Source of the DNA: Gammaproteobacteria bacterium
GTDB lineage: Bacteria; Pseudomonadota; Gammaproteobacteria; Thiohalomonadales; Thiohalomonadaceae
Length of the DNA stretch: 33,017 nucleotides
Reading direction: 5' to 3'
Assembly (NCBI GenBank): GCA_014859545.1
Contig: JACUTZ010000009.1
Span: 1 to 33,017 of the forward strand
Both the position numbers and the translations under genes were made by a program. How positions within the stretch are numbered: position 1 is the first letter of the stretch; the number at the start of each line of letters is the position of its first letter. The notes under the pieces were generated by a model. The model saw nothing but the letters and a program-made list of their open reading frames with translations, was not told the origin of the DNA and ran no database searches. Positions 32,992 to 33,017 of this stretch are shown here, piece after piece.

Positions 32992-33017
32992 ACCGCAGAG
33001 GCGCAGAGGCGCAGAGG
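32992..33017. repeat. Left arm of a GCGCAGAGG-type repeat, cut by the window end
   Basis: ACCGCAGAGGCGCAGAGGCG continues to the last base as a run of GCGCAGAGG units. The first 20 bases are identical to the left arm at 16812. It starts 37 bases after the hipA stop. The right arm must lie outside the window. Confidence 0.65.

Noticed and set aside
1-33017. tRNA, rRNA, CRISPR arrays, transposases or phage genes
   Set aside because: None seen on either strand; the only repeats are the palindromic elements and the hip operators.

Overview
The window is a chromosomal segment of a sulfur-oxidizing gammaproteobacterium, most likely of the Chromatiales/Ectothiorhodospiraceae type. The evidence is an oxidative-type (reverse) dsr locus in the order dsrA'-B-E-F-H-C-M-K-L-J-O-P. 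It includes the oxidizer markers dsrEFH and dsrL, and is flanked by typical gammaproteobacterial genes (csiV, nagZ, dusC, S-methylthioinosine phosphorylase). The genus cannot be fixed from the sequence alone.

Region 1 (1-9777): the dsr operon, all on +. DsrAB oxidizes sulfane sulfur to sulfite. DsrEFH passes sulfur to DsrC. The membrane complex DsrMKJOP and the NAD(P)H-linked flavoprotein DsrL handle DsrC and electrons. A near-perfect hairpin plus T-run sits between dsrC and dsrM, and a strong bidirectional-looking terminator closes the operon after dsrP.

Region 2 (9793-16026): after a 122-bp palindromic repeat comes a ybiB-like gene tightly linked to dsrN (cobyrinate-amidase-like) and then dsrR (A-type scaffold-like). 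No dsrS follows. Next is a NarX/NarL-like two-component pair lacking a periplasmic sensor domain, and csiV.

Region 3 (16041-19624, all on -): S-methyl-5'-thioinosine phosphorylase and hypoxanthine phosphoribosyltransferase (a purine/methionine salvage pair, separated by a dispersed repeat), then nagZ, an L,D-transpeptidase-like gene and a CYTH protein.

Region 4 (19842-27170): c-di-GMP signalling. A DUF3365 (c-type heme)-PAS-GGDEF protein is followed by a cupin and dusC on +. A GGDEF-EAL protein is translationally coupled to an orphan PstS-like binding protein on -, with a receiver-like protein upstream. No ABC permease or ATPase is present.

Region 5 (27376-31155): a TAXI-type TRAP transporter, with its binding-protein and fused-permease genes separated by a 122-bp imperfect palindrome. 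Region 6 (31303-32955): a HipBA-type toxin-antitoxin module with two operator-like palindromes 31 bp apart. The window ends inside another copy of the GCGCAGAGG-type dispersed repeat. I saw no tRNA, rRNA, CRISPR array or transposase.
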